Shown: positions 17,305-25,440, counted from the first letter of the stretch. The stretch is 64,000 nucleotides of DNA from an uncultured Clostridia bacterium (GCA_945910815.1 CAMDZD010000003.1:62001-126000); one strand, 5' to 3'. Notes: generated from the letters alone by a model not told the origin. Translations and numbers: made by a program.

Positions 17305-17988
17305 ATGGAATTTAATTTGCAGAAAAGTAGAGCCGTATCATTTTCAGGTTCAGCAGACAAGCCAAAATATGAACTGCTGATAGAAAAAAAACCTTGCTAT
17401 GATGCTGTCAAAAGAGCTTTTGATATTGTAGCTTCTGTTACCGGACTCGTTGTGCTTAGTGTTCCGATGGCTGTTATTTCTCTTGCCATATTTATAGACG
17501 ACCCCGGAAATCCTATATTCGTTCAGGAAAGAACAGGAATGAACGGCAGAAAATTCAAGATATATAAATTCAGAACTATGGTAAAAAATGCCGAACAGCT
17601 CCGCAACAGTGAGAAATTTATAAGTCAGAATCAGTCTGACGGTCCCCTTTTTAAAATCAAAAATGACAAAAGAATACTTAAAAGCGGAAATATTCTCCGC
17701 AAATTAAGTCTTGACGAACTTCCACAGCTATGGAATATTCTTAAAGGTGATATGTCTGTCATAGGTCCCCGCCCTTTTATTCCGAAGGAACAGGAAGGTC
17801 TTATTCCGGAAAGGCTTCTCGTCAAACCGGGACTTTCATGTTACTGGCAGATTCAGCATACACCTGATATGCCGATTGATGAACAAATGCTGCTTGACCT
17901 TAAATACATACATGAACGTTCTATGATTACCGATTTCAAGCTTATTGTTAAAACTATTGGTGTAGTTATCCGTGGAAAGAACTGCTGA
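17305..17988 (+). CDS. Undecaprenyl-phosphate sugar-1-phosphate transferase
   Basis: A 227-aa bacterial sugar transferase (WcaJ/EpsL type, monotopic phosphoglycosyl transferase). It starts exopolysaccharide or glycan assembly by moving a sugar-1-phosphate from a nucleotide sugar to undecaprenyl phosphate. Evidence: KRAFDIVASVTGLVVLSVPMAVISLAIF re-entrant membrane helix (about residues 33-62), FVQERTGMNGRKFKIYKFRTM, catalytic Asp-Glu in LSLDELPQLWNIL and GDMSVIGPRPFIP, WQI near the C-terminus. GAGGTT precedes ATG 17305; an out-of-frame ATG lies at 17300. Confidence 0.93.
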   Translation: MEFNLQKSRAVSFSGSADKPKYELLIEKKPCYDAVKRAFDIVASVTGLVVLSVPMAVISLAIFIDDPGNPIFVQERTGMNGRKFKIYKFRTMVKNAEQLRNSEKFISQNQSDGPLFKIKNDKRILKSGNILRKLSLDELPQLWNILKGDMSVIGPRPFIPKEQEGLIPERLLVKPGLSCYWQIQHTPDMPIDEQMLLDLKYIHERSMITDFKLIVKTIGVVIRGKNC

Positions 17989-17997
17989 CAGAAAATG

Positions 17998-18022
17998 CGG
18001 GCGACCTTTGGTCGCCCGTTAT
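17998..18022 (+). terminator. Hairpin repeat, copy 1, after the sugar transferase gene
   Basis: CGGGCGACC-TTT-GGTCGCCCG (17998-18018), followed by TTATTATT. An identical 21-bp hairpin occurs at 24074-24094. Confidence 0.75.
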
Positions 18023-18034
18023 TATTTATTAAAG

Positions 18035-18066
18035 GCGGACATTTTCAATATGTCCGCTCTTTTTTA
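18035..18066. terminator. Second terminator between convergent genes
   Basis: GCGGACAT (18035-18042) pairs with ATGTCCGC (18050-18057), then a T-run. It closes the plus-strand gene and may also serve the minus-strand GH5 gene. Confidence 0.8.
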
Positions 18067-18083
18067 GATTATATTTTTCTGAC

Positions 18084-20099
18084 TTATGCCTCTGCAGTCG
18101 GGTCAAGAGTGCTTATAACGTTTGCGAGATACTGCTGAACAGCAAGTGCATCGTTTGCATTTACACCGTTTCCGTGAGCCTGAACATCGCATGATACAAG
18201 AGCCTTTTCAGAAAGCTTATTGTTAGCAGGGTCGCCGACAAATGAAGCTATTGCAACAGCATCAGCTATATCAACCGTATTATCAGCGTTTGCGTCGCCC
18301 CATACAATATCCGTATCTGTTATTGTAGTTGATGTTACAGCAGTAGTTTCAGGAGCTGTTGTAGTTATAGTGGTTGTGGTAGTAGTTGTTGTTGTTGTTG
18401 TGGTTGTTGTAGTTGTGGTTGTTTCGGGAGTCTTTTCACCGATGATTCTTGCGTCTGTAAATTCATAATCACCGTCTGTATACCATACCTGTATATCAAG
18501 GCTGTTCATAGTCTTGATAGAATCGATAAGAGTCTGAAGTTCAGCCTTGTCTGTAACTTCGCTTGAAACTCCGCCGACAGTATGGCTTGCTACAGAAGGA
18601 TTATTGAAATCAATTTCAATAGTTCCCGATGATTTTACATCATAATTATATGAAACCCAGTAACCGTCACTTCCGCCAATCCAGAAGCCTATACCGCCCA
18701 TAACTTTATTACAGCCACTGCCGAGCTTGACATCAAGTTCTACTTTGTCGCCGATAGGTCTGCTGAATACAACAGAAACACCCTTTTCTGTTTTATTGAT
18801 AAGACCTACTCTGTCATCGCCTTCTGATGGTGTAACATACTTTGTATTTTCATCACCTGCATATTTTGTCATAGCATCAATAATTGACTGATATTTTATT
18901 GTATTTGAGGCACGGTCAAGAATACCGAAGTTTTCTCCGTTACCTGTAAATGCGTTGTTATCCCACCAGCAACATGTAATACCTCTTGCACGGGCAGCAG
19001 CTATATAGTAAGCAGCGTAGTTTGTACGAGCCTGAACATTTTCATTCTTGTTGATAGCACCAAATTCATCAATGATTACAGGTATATTCTTTGAGATAAA
19101 GCTGAGATAAAGCTTATCCATAAGTGTATCAATATCACCGCCGGAGCTGTTTACATCAAAAGTATCAACGCTCTGTGAATCACTCATAGGAGCCATAGCG
19201 AAGAAGTAAGGAATATATGCGTGAGTTTCAAGCATCATTTTATTTTCAATGGTATCTGTCGGCATTTTGAATACGTCACTTACAGCAGCATCAGCACTTG
19301 CACCGTATGCCGGAACCATAAGATAACGGCTTGCATTGTTTCCGCCTGATGAACGTACAACGTCAACAAACTTCTGATTCATTTCGTTGATACATTCCTG
19401 AGCTTCAATACATTCCTGAGCATTTGCATTGAAATTCCATTCATAAACGCTTCCGATAAGTCTTGGTTCGTTGAGAGATTCAAAAACAAGGTGTTCATCA
19501 TAGTCCTTAAAGCGGTCAGCAACCTGTGTCCATATATCCTCTACATATTTAAGGGACTGTTCAAGATACTGTTTTTCGGGGCAGAATCCGAGAACTTTTC
19601 CGTCCTTGAGGTCGTTATCGTGGTGTATATTAAGAATTATGTGCATATCATTTGCAACAGCATAATCAACGACTTCCTGAACACGGTCGAGCCATTCCTT
19701 ATCGATGTTGTTGTTTTCATCGATATGGTTGTGCCACGATACAGGAATACGTATAGTCTGGAATCCTGATTTCTTTATGCTGTCAATCATTTCTTTGGTA
19801 GTTTTCACACCGCACCATGAGCCTTCGATATCGAGCTTGTTTGAATTATAGCCGTCATCATCGATAGCGTCAAGAGTGTTTCCGAGATTCCAGCCGAGTT
19901 TCATATCAGCAGCGAATTTGAAGCTTTCAAGGTCAGGAACATTTCTTGATTCAATGTTAAGTTCGGGAATTGAAAATTCTCCCTCTGCATATGCCTGAGT
20001 TGATGCTGTGTTTGAATAGATTACTGATGCAAGAAATGGTACTGATGATACTGTCATTACGGTTGCAGTAAGAAAACTAAAGATTCTTTTTTTAATCAT
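18084..20099 (-). CDS. GH5 endoglucanase with C-terminal dockerin
   Basis: A 671-aa secreted cellulosomal enzyme. Signal peptide (MIKKRIFSFLTATVMTVSS), GH5 catalytic domain from about residue 55 to 415 with acid/base Glu211 (FESLNEPR) and nucleophile Glu345 (VIIDEFGAI), then a beta-rich module (about 425-560) that may bind carbohydrate, a linker with an almost pure threonine run, and a dockerin (DANADNTVDIADAVAI ... GNGVNANDALAVQQYL). It likely cleaves internal beta-1,4 bonds in glucan or mannan. The start is ATG 20099. The ribosome site is 33 nt away with an 8-bp hairpin in between (listed separately); longer versions would need TTG 20144, which has no ribosome site. Confidence 0.93.
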   Translation of the reverse strand: MIKKRIFSFLTATVMTVSSVPFLASVIYSNTASTQAYAEGEFSIPELNIESRNVPDLESFKFAADMKLGWNLGNTLDAIDDDGYNSNKLDIEGSWCGVKTTKEMIDSIKKSGFQTIRIPVSWHNHIDENNNIDKEWLDRVQEVVDYAVANDMHIILNIHHDNDLKDGKVLGFCPEKQYLEQSLKYVEDIWTQVADRFKDYDEHLVFESLNEPRLIGSVYEWNFNANAQECIEAQECINEMNQKFVDVVRSSGGNNASRYLMVPAYGASADAAVSDVFKMPTDTIENKMMLETHAYIPYFFAMAPMSDSQSVDTFDVNSSGGDIDTLMDKLYLSFISKNIPVIIDEFGAINKNENVQARTNYAAYYIAAARARGITCCWWDNNAFTGNGENFGILDRASNTIKYQSIIDAMTKYAGDENTKYVTPSEGDDRVGLINKTEKGVSVVFSRPIGDKVELDVKLGSGCNKVMGGIGFWIGGSDGYWVSYNYDVKSSGTIEIDFNNPSVASHTVGGVSSEVTDKAELQTLIDSIKTMNSLDIQVWYTDGDYEFTDARIIGEKTPETTTTTTTTTTTTTTTTTTITTTAPETTAVTSTTITDTDIVWGDANADNTVDIADAVAIASFVGDPANNKLSEKALVSCDVQAHGNGVNANDALAVQQYLANVISTLDPTAEA
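18362..18421 (-). repeat. Threonine-codon microsatellite in the GH5 linker
   Basis: A run of ACA/ACC/ACT codons encodes about 17 consecutive Thr. On the plus strand it reads as (GTT/GTG)n and produces a spurious poly-Val frame. Such tracts vary in length between strains. Confidence 0.8.
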
Positions 20100-20108
20100 A
20101 GTTTTAAT

Positions 20109-20138
20109 TATTATCCGTGTTGGGGATAATACCCTCCT
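20109..20138 (-). promoter_or_regulatory. Shine-Dalgarno plus hairpin before the GH5 start codon
   Basis: On the minus strand AGGAGG (20138-20133) is followed by TATTATCC (20131-20124), a 7-nt loop, and GGATAATA (20116-20109), then 9 nt to ATG 20099. Linear spacing is 33 nt; folding the 8-bp stem reduces it to 10 nt, close to optimal. Confidence 0.6.
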
Positions 20139-20158
20139 TCTCAATTTTATATATATTT

Positions 20159-20187
20159 ATAGTATCATTATGCATATGCAAAGTCAA
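20159..20187 (-). promoter_or_regulatory. Promoter of the GH5 gene with palindrome in the spacer
   Basis: Minus strand: TTGACT (20187-20182), 17-bp spacer, TACTAT (20164-20159). The perfect palindrome TGCATATGCA fills 20171-20180 inside the spacer, a possible operator. Confidence 0.6.
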
Positions 20188-20389
20188 TAATAAAATAGCA
20201 GTCAAAAAATTTTTTACGTTTTGTACAATATAATATATATCTGATTATGCAGAATGACGTTTGAGGAAACTTTATAAATATTTTAAATATTATTTTTATG
20301 TGAATATGTAAATTTAAAAATAATTTTCTGAAAGTGAAGTAGTTTAGCTTGCAGATTCGTAATAATTACAGTGAGAAATGAAATTTTTC

Positions 20390-20418
20390 TTGCAATAACC
20401 GGAATTATATTGTATAAT
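20390..20418 (+). promoter_or_regulatory. Promoter for the membrane glycosyltransferase-like gene
   Basis: TTGCAA at 20390-20395, TATAAT at 20413-20418, 17-bp spacer. It rules out the in-frame ATG at 20371 as start. Confidence 0.75.
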
Positions 20419-20451
20419 ATACATCGGTATTTTATTTTTTGGAGGTTTTTT

Positions 20452-22782
20452 ATGTTTTTAAGAGTAATCTTTGCAGTTGCGGTTATTTTATCTGTTTCCG
20501 TATCAGTTTTGTTTTTCATTGGCATTAAAGGAAAAGACAAGCCGGTTTTCAGAAATATTGCAGTTCCTGTTACAATTTTTATGACTTTCATAGCAATAGC
20601 AGTTATTTCAGGACTGATTAATTTCGGCTCATATCAGAGTGCTTTTGCATTTATGGGATTTGTAAATATATGCGAGCTTGTTCTATATCAGATTCACAGG
20701 CAGTATCCTTTGAAATTTCTTGAATTTGCTTCCAAAATTCTGATTATTGCTTCTGTTCTGGAACTGACGATTTTTAATATGCCGTCATATCGCCTGTGGT
20801 TCGGAGGATATACGGAAAAGGAACTTGATATTGACAATGCCATTATAGAATGTGGAATAAGAAACGATGACGGAAGTATAATTGTAGGCGACGGTGCGGA
20901 AATGGTTGTCACCTTTGAGGGAATTAATATTCCTGTCGGAACAGTAAAGGCAGATGTATTATTTCCGAAAGAATCTACAAAGGAATCCGCATTTATTCTT
21001 GACATAAAAGACAGTACGCAGACACAGAATTACCGCTATAATATCGCAAAAAGCAGAATAGTTGAAAAGCGTGAAAAATCAGATACAATTATCTGCGATT
21101 TTTCGGGAAACGTCAGTGATATGAGAGTAAAGCTTACCCCTAAAAACAACGGAGAAATTATTCTGAAAAAAGTATATGTAAATACTGATATACCTGTTGA
21201 TATATCCCTTGTGAGATTCTTTTTCATAACATTTGTATCAGTTTTCATATATACTGTTATGTATGAAAATTTTATGCAGAAAAGCTTTTCGGAAAACAGA
21301 AATTTCTGCCGTATAGCATCAGCAGTAATAACGCTTGCCTGCTGTATTTCAGCATTTGCAATACTGGACTATAAGCTTGGTGACAAGAAGTGGAAAGATG
21401 AATTTAAACAGACAAACGGAAACCAGATGACTCAGGAGCTTGTTGATGCTTTTGAAAACGGACAAGTCAATCTTCTTGCAGAGCCTTCGGAAGAACTTAA
21501 TGCACTTGAAAATCCATATGACCGCAATGCAAGGGATTCAAGCGGAGCATCTGTTCTGTGGGACCATGTATATTATAATAATAACTATTATTCATATTAT
21601 GGAATAGCACCGGTTATATTATTCTTTTTGCCGTATCATAAATTGACGGGTTATTATTGTCCTGATTCTCTTGCGGTATTTGTATTTGCAGTAATCGGAA
21701 TTGCAGGACTTACAAGTCTGTTTTCAGGCTTTATAAAAAAATGGTTTCCGGATATACAGACGGGAATATATTTAACATGTCTTATTTTAATTCAGATTTT
21801 AAGCGGAGTCTGGTTCAGTGTCGGACGTCCATGGTTCTATGAAACTGCTATGACTGCCGGATTTGCATTTCTCAGCTGGGGAGTTTATTTCCTGTTTGAA
21901 TCAAACATAATAGGAAAAGGAAAAATAAATCTTTCAAAGGTTTTCATAGCCTCTCTGCTTTCGGCAACATCAGTTTTGTGCAGACCTACTCTTGCACTTT
22001 ACTGCATATGCATTGCTGTATTTATGCTCATGGCAGTTCCGAAGTCGGGAAAGGATACGAAAAGCCGTGCAGTTTATCTTTTGTATGCGTTTATTCCAAT
22101 GATTTGCCTTGGAAGTATTCAGATGTTATACAACTATGCAAGATTCGGTTCTCCACTTGATTTCGGAATACAGTATTCCCTTACTATCAACGATTTCACT
22201 AAATCGCAGTATCACACTGATTTTGTACTTATTGCATGGTTCAACTATCTTTTCAATATTCCTGTATTTTCTGCTTCGTATCCCTTTATAAGCACGGAAT
22301 TTCAGACACTTGATACAAACGGCTTTTTCTATGCCGATTATCTTGCTACATCGAATACATCGGGATTATTTTTCCTTGCACTTCCAATGTTTGCATATAT
22401 CTTTTCCGTAAAAGCTGTTAAAAAGCTTCCCGACAGACAGTCAAAAGTAAATTCACTTGTATATATGGGAATACCTTGTGTTCTGATTCCGATAGTAATT
22501 ATTGCATCGGTATGGGAAAGCGGTTATGCAGTCAGATATATGCTTGATTTCTCGTGGGAAATGATTATAGGTGCATTGGCAATTATATTTTTCCTTATGC
22601 GAAATACTCAGAATATTACTATAAAAAAGCTGATAAAAGTATTTTTATGTTTTTCAATGGTATGGGCATTTGTTGTAAGCGGATTGCAGTCAGTTAATCA
22701 GGCATTCAGATATTCTGAATATCATTATGATTATCCTGAAATTGCATACAGCATTGAACAGATTTTTGCATTCTGGAAATAA
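20452..22782 (+). CDS. Large polytopic membrane protein, probable GT-C glycosyltransferase
   Basis: A 776-aa protein with about 12 hydrophobic segments. Start ATG 20452 follows GGAGG at 20441-20445. After three or four N-terminal helices comes a soluble beta-rich region (about residues 120-265), then the main membrane domain. The motif SVLWDHVYYNNNYYSYYGIAP, a WDxxYYNxxYYSYYGxxP signature, is shared with uncharacterised polytopic proteins related to PMT-type GT-C glycosyltransferases that use polyprenyl-linked sugars. The substrate is unknown. It stands alone behind a clear promoter and ends in a terminator. A role in surface glycan assembly is inferred. Confidence 0.65.
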   Translation: MFLRVIFAVAVILSVSVSVLFFIGIKGKDKPVFRNIAVPVTIFMTFIAIAVISGLINFGSYQSAFAFMGFVNICELVLYQIHRQYPLKFLEFASKILIIASVLELTIFNMPSYRLWFGGYTEKELDIDNAIIECGIRNDDGSIIVGDGAEMVVTFEGINIPVGTVKADVLFPKESTKESAFILDIKDSTQTQNYRYNIAKSRIVEKREKSDTIICDFSGNVSDMRVKLTPKNNGEIILKKVYVNTDIPVDISLVRFFFITFVSVFIYTVMYENFMQKSFSENRNFCRIASAVITLACCISAFAILDYKLGDKKWKDEFKQTNGNQMTQELVDAFENGQVNLLAEPSEELNALENPYDRNARDSSGASVLWDHVYYNNNYYSYYGIAPVILFFLPYHKLTGYYCPDSLAVFVFAVIGIAGLTSLFSGFIKKWFPDIQTGIYLTCLILIQILSGVWFSVGRPWFYETAMTAGFAFLSWGVYFLFESNIIGKGKINLSKVFIASLLSATSVLCRPTLALYCICIAVFMLMAVPKSGKDTKSRAVYLLYAFIPMICLGSIQMLYNYARFGSPLDFGIQYSLTINDFTKSQYHTDFVLIAWFNYLFNIPVFSASYPFISTEFQTLDTNGFFYADYLATSNTSGLFFLALPMFAYIFSVKAVKKLPDRQSKVNSLVYMGIPCVLIPIVIIASVWESGYAVRYMLDFSWEMIIGALAIIFFLMRNTQNITIKKLIKVFLCFSMVWAFVVSGLQSVNQAFRYSEYHYDYPEIAYSIEQIFAFWK

Positions 22783-22791
22783 AATATTTTT

Positions 22792-22822
22792 TCGGGTGAA
22801 CATAATTCACCCGATTTTTTTT
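22792..22822 (+). terminator. Terminator after the membrane protein gene
   Basis: TCGGGTGAA-CATAA-TTCACCCGA hairpin (22792-22814) followed by eight T. Confidence 0.92.
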
Positions 22823-22831
22823 GAAAAAATC

Positions 22832-22860
22832 TGTAACGAAACACTGTTTAATCGGACTAA
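22832..22860 (+). promoter_or_regulatory. Candidate ECF-sigma-dependent autoregulated promoter
   Basis: TGTAAC (22832-22837), 15 bp, CGGACTAA (22853-22860). It resembles Gram-positive ECF promoters (TGTAAC / CGTCTAA) and has no sigma-A -10 box. Its position before the sigma gene suggests autoregulation. Confidence 0.5.
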
Positions 22861-22885
22861 TATACAGAAAGGAGGGGCGGAGATT

Positions 22886-23362
22886 ATGAACAGTGAGCTT
22901 GAAAACTATTACAGAGAATACGGAAAGAAAGTATATTTATTTCTGATGAGTCTTTCCGGTGATTCTGATATTTCCGAAGAACTTACACAGGAAACATTTT
23001 ATCAGGCTATAAAAAGCATTAACCGATTTGAGGGAAAATGCAGTGTATATACATGGCTTTGTCAGATTGCAAAAAATTTATGGTGCAGAGAACTTGACTG
23101 CAGAAAACGTCACCCTGTTTCTGAATACGATGCAAATGCACGTTCACCGTCAGCAAATCCGGAAGAAATAATTTCTCTGAAAGATGAAAAAATGAATGTT
23201 CTTAAACGTCTGCACACTCTCCCCGAACACGAAAAGGAAATAATTCTTTTAAGAGCCTCCGGAGAACTTTCTTTCAGGGAAATCGGTGAAATTTTCAGCA
23301 AATCCGAAAACTGGGCAAGAGTTACATATTACCGTGCAAAGCAAAAGCTTAAAAAGGAGTGA
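22886..23362 (+). CDS. ECF-family RNA polymerase sigma factor
   Basis: A 158-aa alternative sigma factor. Start ATG 22886 is set by AAAGGAGGGG just upstream. Region 2 is visible (SLSGDSDISEELTQETFYQAIKSINRFEGKCSVYTWLCQIAKNLW) and region 4 has the HTH (LSFREIGEIFSKSENWARVTYYRAKQKLKK). It directs transcription in response to an envelope signal relayed by the anti-sigma factor, whose gene begins 5 bp after this stop. Probably self-activating. Confidence 0.95.
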   Translation: MNSELENYYREYGKKVYLFLMSLSGDSDISEELTQETFYQAIKSINRFEGKCSVYTWLCQIAKNLWCRELDCRKRHPVSEYDANARSPSANPEEIISLKDEKMNVLKRLHTLPEHEKEIILLRASGELSFREIGEIFSKSENWARVTYYRAKQKLKKE

Positions 23363-23367
23363 ATTTT

Positions 23368-24042
23368 ATGAAATGCAAAATAATACAGGATTTACTGCCT
23401 CTCTATTGCGATAAGCTTACATCACAGGAGAGCAACGAAGAAATAGAAAAGCACCTCCGTGACTGCGAAGAATGTACACAGATTTATGAAAATATGTGTC
23501 AGAAAGAAGAAAGCATTATAGATTCAGAAAAAGATATTCAGCCCTTAAAGAAAGTAAGGCGTAAGAACATAATCAGAATTATAATAAGTGTTCTTGTGAG
23601 TGCGGTTGTACTTTTCGGAGTGTTTATGTTTGTATTCTGGGGAGTAATTCCGATTAGTTACGATGATTTGAAAATGAATCTTTCTATAACACAGCAAACC
23701 GGAAGTTCATGGCAGACTGATGAAAATGAAAACCCGACTGATAAATTAACTGTTAAATCAGATATGTTGAAAATAGTGTTTATCGGAGATTGCAGTACTA
23801 TAAGAGAATCAAGTGATGTTCAGTATATTTACAACAATGATGGTTCTATTACCAGACATTCTGAAATTACAATTTATCCTGTTATTAAAATGCCATTTGA
23901 CGATAGGGGAGAATATCCGAATCAGTTTGAATGGTCTACGAATATTCAGGAAGGCGATACACTTACAGTACACTATCTTGAAAGAGATGTGACCTATAAT
24001 ATCATAGACCTTGCAGAACAGGCAAAAAAAGAAAATAAATAA
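23368..24042 (+). CDS. Membrane anti-sigma factor with zinc-binding (ZAS) motif
   Basis: A 224-aa partner of the ECF sigma factor. The cytoplasmic N-terminus has MKCKIIQDLLPLYCDKLTS and the His-x3-Cys-x2-Cys motif HLRDCEEC (residues about 32-39), typical of zinc-binding anti-sigma domains. One TM helix follows at about 70-95 (IIRIIISVLVSAVVLFGVFMFVF), then an extracytoplasmic domain that should sense the signal. GTG 23359 is in frame, but AAGGAG and ATG 23368 fit better. It ends the operon before a cluster of three hairpins. Confidence 0.88.
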   Translation: MKCKIIQDLLPLYCDKLTSQESNEEIEKHLRDCEECTQIYENMCQKEESIIDSEKDIQPLKKVRRKNIIRIIISVLVSAVVLFGVFMFVFWGVIPISYDDLKMNLSITQQTGSSWQTDENENPTDKLTVKSDMLKIVFIGDCSTIRESSDVQYIYNNDGSITRHSEITIYPVIKMPFDDRGEYPNQFEWSTNIQEGDTLTVHYLERDVTYNIIDLAEQAKKENK

Positions 24043-24073
24043 AAAAACGGACTTAATGCCCGTTTAAAGTAAT

Positions 24074-24094
24074 CGGGCGACCTTTGGTCGCCCG
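24074..24094 (+). repeat. Hairpin repeat, copy 2
   Basis: CGGGCGACC-TTT-GGTCGCCCG, identical over 21 bp to 17998-18018. No T-run follows, so here it is not a classical terminator. Confidence 0.75.
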
Positions 24095-24120
24095 CTGTTT
24101 CTGTTGCTTTTTGATAATCT

Positions 24121-24151
24121 GGTGTGACTGTTCAGCAGTCACACCATTTTT
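24121..24151. terminator. Terminator between convergent genes
   Basis: GGTGTGACTG-TTCAG-CAGTCACACC followed by ATTTTT; 10-bp stem. Confidence 0.9.
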
Positions 24152-24159
24152 CAATAATT

Positions 24160-24327
24160 TTATTTATTTTTCATTTCGTTAACGCCCTGTTTTATTATCT
24201 TTCCGGAAGCTTTAAAAGCTTCTCCCCTTGCCTTGCAGGCACTTGCTGAATTGTTGTATTTAGCAGATGCTCCTGAAATTAAAGTTACAGCAACTCCAGC
24301 TACAATTTTTGCTATTGGTGATGACAT
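24160..24327 (-). CDS. Small protein (55 aa) co-transcribed with the EcsC gene
   Basis: A 55-codon ORF 30 bp downstream of the EcsC-family stop, same strand. AAAGGAG lies 11 nt before its ATG, and codon use is normal. It reads MSSPIAKIVAGVAVTLISGASA... and ends basic (GKIIKQGVNEMKNK). The N-terminal 22 residues are small and hydrophobic and could be a short membrane-associating helix or weak signal; the rest is amphipathic and Ala/Lys/Ser-rich. I know no family. The linkage suggests it works with the EcsC protein. Confidence 0.6.
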   Translation of the reverse strand: MSSPIAKIVAGVAVTLISGASAKYNNSASACKARGEAFKASGKIIKQGVNEMKNK

Positions 24328-24357
24328 ATTATTAAACACTCCTTTAAAAAATATTTA

Positions 24358-24990
24358 TTACTGTTTGATAAATAAATCCACTGCACGGTTTGCAACCTGT
24401 TTTGTAGATATAAGGTCAACAATTGCACTTACTCCCCCTCCGGCAATTGGAACCATTTTTGCAAGATTTATAATACCTTTTTCACCAAATTTTGTAATAA
24501 GTCTGAATCCTACTTTCTGATTTATTTTAACAAGAACTTTTCCGGGAATCTGCTTTACTGCCTGTACTGCAAGCTTGTTTCCGAGTTTTATGCCTGTCTG
24601 CTTGACTATATCAGTTGCTGACATTCCAACAAGTGTTATGTAAACAAGAGTTTTTACAGAATCATCATGAGGATTAAGTCCTCCCATTACTGCCAGAGCT
24701 GCAATCATTCTTATCTGTACATAAAGATTTCCTGCAACATCAGCCGGAATTGCAATCGGAAGTGTTATCAGTCCGCCTAAACCTGTTAAAAATCCCGTTG
24801 TTGTACATTTTGCTATCTGTGCTGTTATCATTTTTGAAGATGCTTTTTTAACATCATAATTATTATTTTGCAGATATTCATTTGCAAGCTGTATTGCAGT
24901 CTGAGATGTTGGAAGTCCATTTATTGCTGAACTGTAAACCTTATCAAGAATTTCCATACCTTTTTTGCTTTGCTCTGCTTCAGATGCCAT
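24358..24990 (-). CDS. EcsC family protein
   Basis: A 210-aa protein of the EcsC domain family, named after the third gene of the Bacillus ecs ABC-transporter operon; function is poorly known, with membrane association likely. Recognisable parts: an amphipathic N-terminal third, a Gly-rich segment (TTGFLTGLGGLITLPIAIPADVAGNLYVQIRMIAALAVMGG, about residues 70-110) and a second (MVPIAGGGVSAIVDLISTKQVA, about 180-200). No ecsA or ecsB is nearby; only a 55-aa ORF follows. Confidence 0.8.
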   Translation of the reverse strand: MASEAEQSKKGMEILDKVYSSAINGLPTSQTAIQLANEYLQNNNYDVKKASSKMITAQIAKCTTTGFLTGLGGLITLPIAIPADVAGNLYVQIRMIAALAVMGGLNPHDDSVKTLVYITLVGMSATDIVKQTGIKLGNKLAVQAVKQIPGKVLVKINQKVGFRLITKFGEKGIINLAKMVPIAGGGVSAIVDLISTKQVANRAVDLFIKQ

Positions 24991-25197
24991 AATATTATCA
25001 GTCCTTTCAGATATTTTTTATAATTCCATTATACATATGGTATCAGACAACCGTATGTCCCGATAAAAAATTTATATATTTTTTCCATCGATTTTGTAAC
25101 AATTTACAAATAATTTCTGATTTTGTAACCTGATATTAAGCAATACATATAATATTAAAGGAAGTCAGGCTTCCGAAATATCTTTACGGAGAAAAAT

Positions 25198-25434
25198 ATG
25201 AAAAATATCTGTACATTAAACCGTCTTAATGAAGGTGAAAAATGCAGGGTCAGAAAGCTTTTGATTCAGGGTAATATGCGTAAGAGACTGCGTGACATAG
25301 GACTTATTGAGGGTACAGACGTTGACTGTCTGAAAAAAAGCGTTTCCGGTGACCCGACTGCATATTTAATAAGAGGTGCTGTAATTGCTCTGCGTTCAGA
25401 TGATTCATCAAGAATTATCGTAAATAAATTATAA
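25198..25434 (+). CDS. feoA: FeoA domain protein, orphan
   Basis: A 78-aa SH3-like FeoA protein; FeoA usually assists the ferrous-iron transporter FeoB at the membrane. The sequence LNEGEKCRVRKLLIQGNMRKRLRDIGLIEGTDVDCLKKS...AYLIRGAVIALRSDDSSRI covers the whole domain. No feoB follows; a strong terminator closes the unit 6 bp after the stop. FeoB may be encoded elsewhere, or this copy has a regulatory or metal-binding role. The 207-bp upstream region holds two ATTTTGTAAC repeats (25091, 25120). Confidence 0.9.
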   Translation: MKNICTLNRLNEGEKCRVRKLLIQGNMRKRLRDIGLIEGTDVDCLKKSVSGDPTAYLIRGAVIALRSDDSSRIIVNKL

Positions 25435-25440
25435 AATCAG

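Noticed and set aside
18220..18468. Plus-strand frame rich in valine
   Set aside because: It is the antisense shadow of the Thr-rich linker of the GH5 gene.
20371..20451. N-terminal extension of the membrane glycosyltransferase-like protein
   Set aside because: The extension covers the -35/-10 promoter; GGAGG and ATG 20452 give a proper start.
25091..25129. Repeated ATTTTGTAAC as an iron-box
   Set aside because: Only two AT-rich copies 29 bp apart; not a Fur-type palindrome, so no regulator is assigned.
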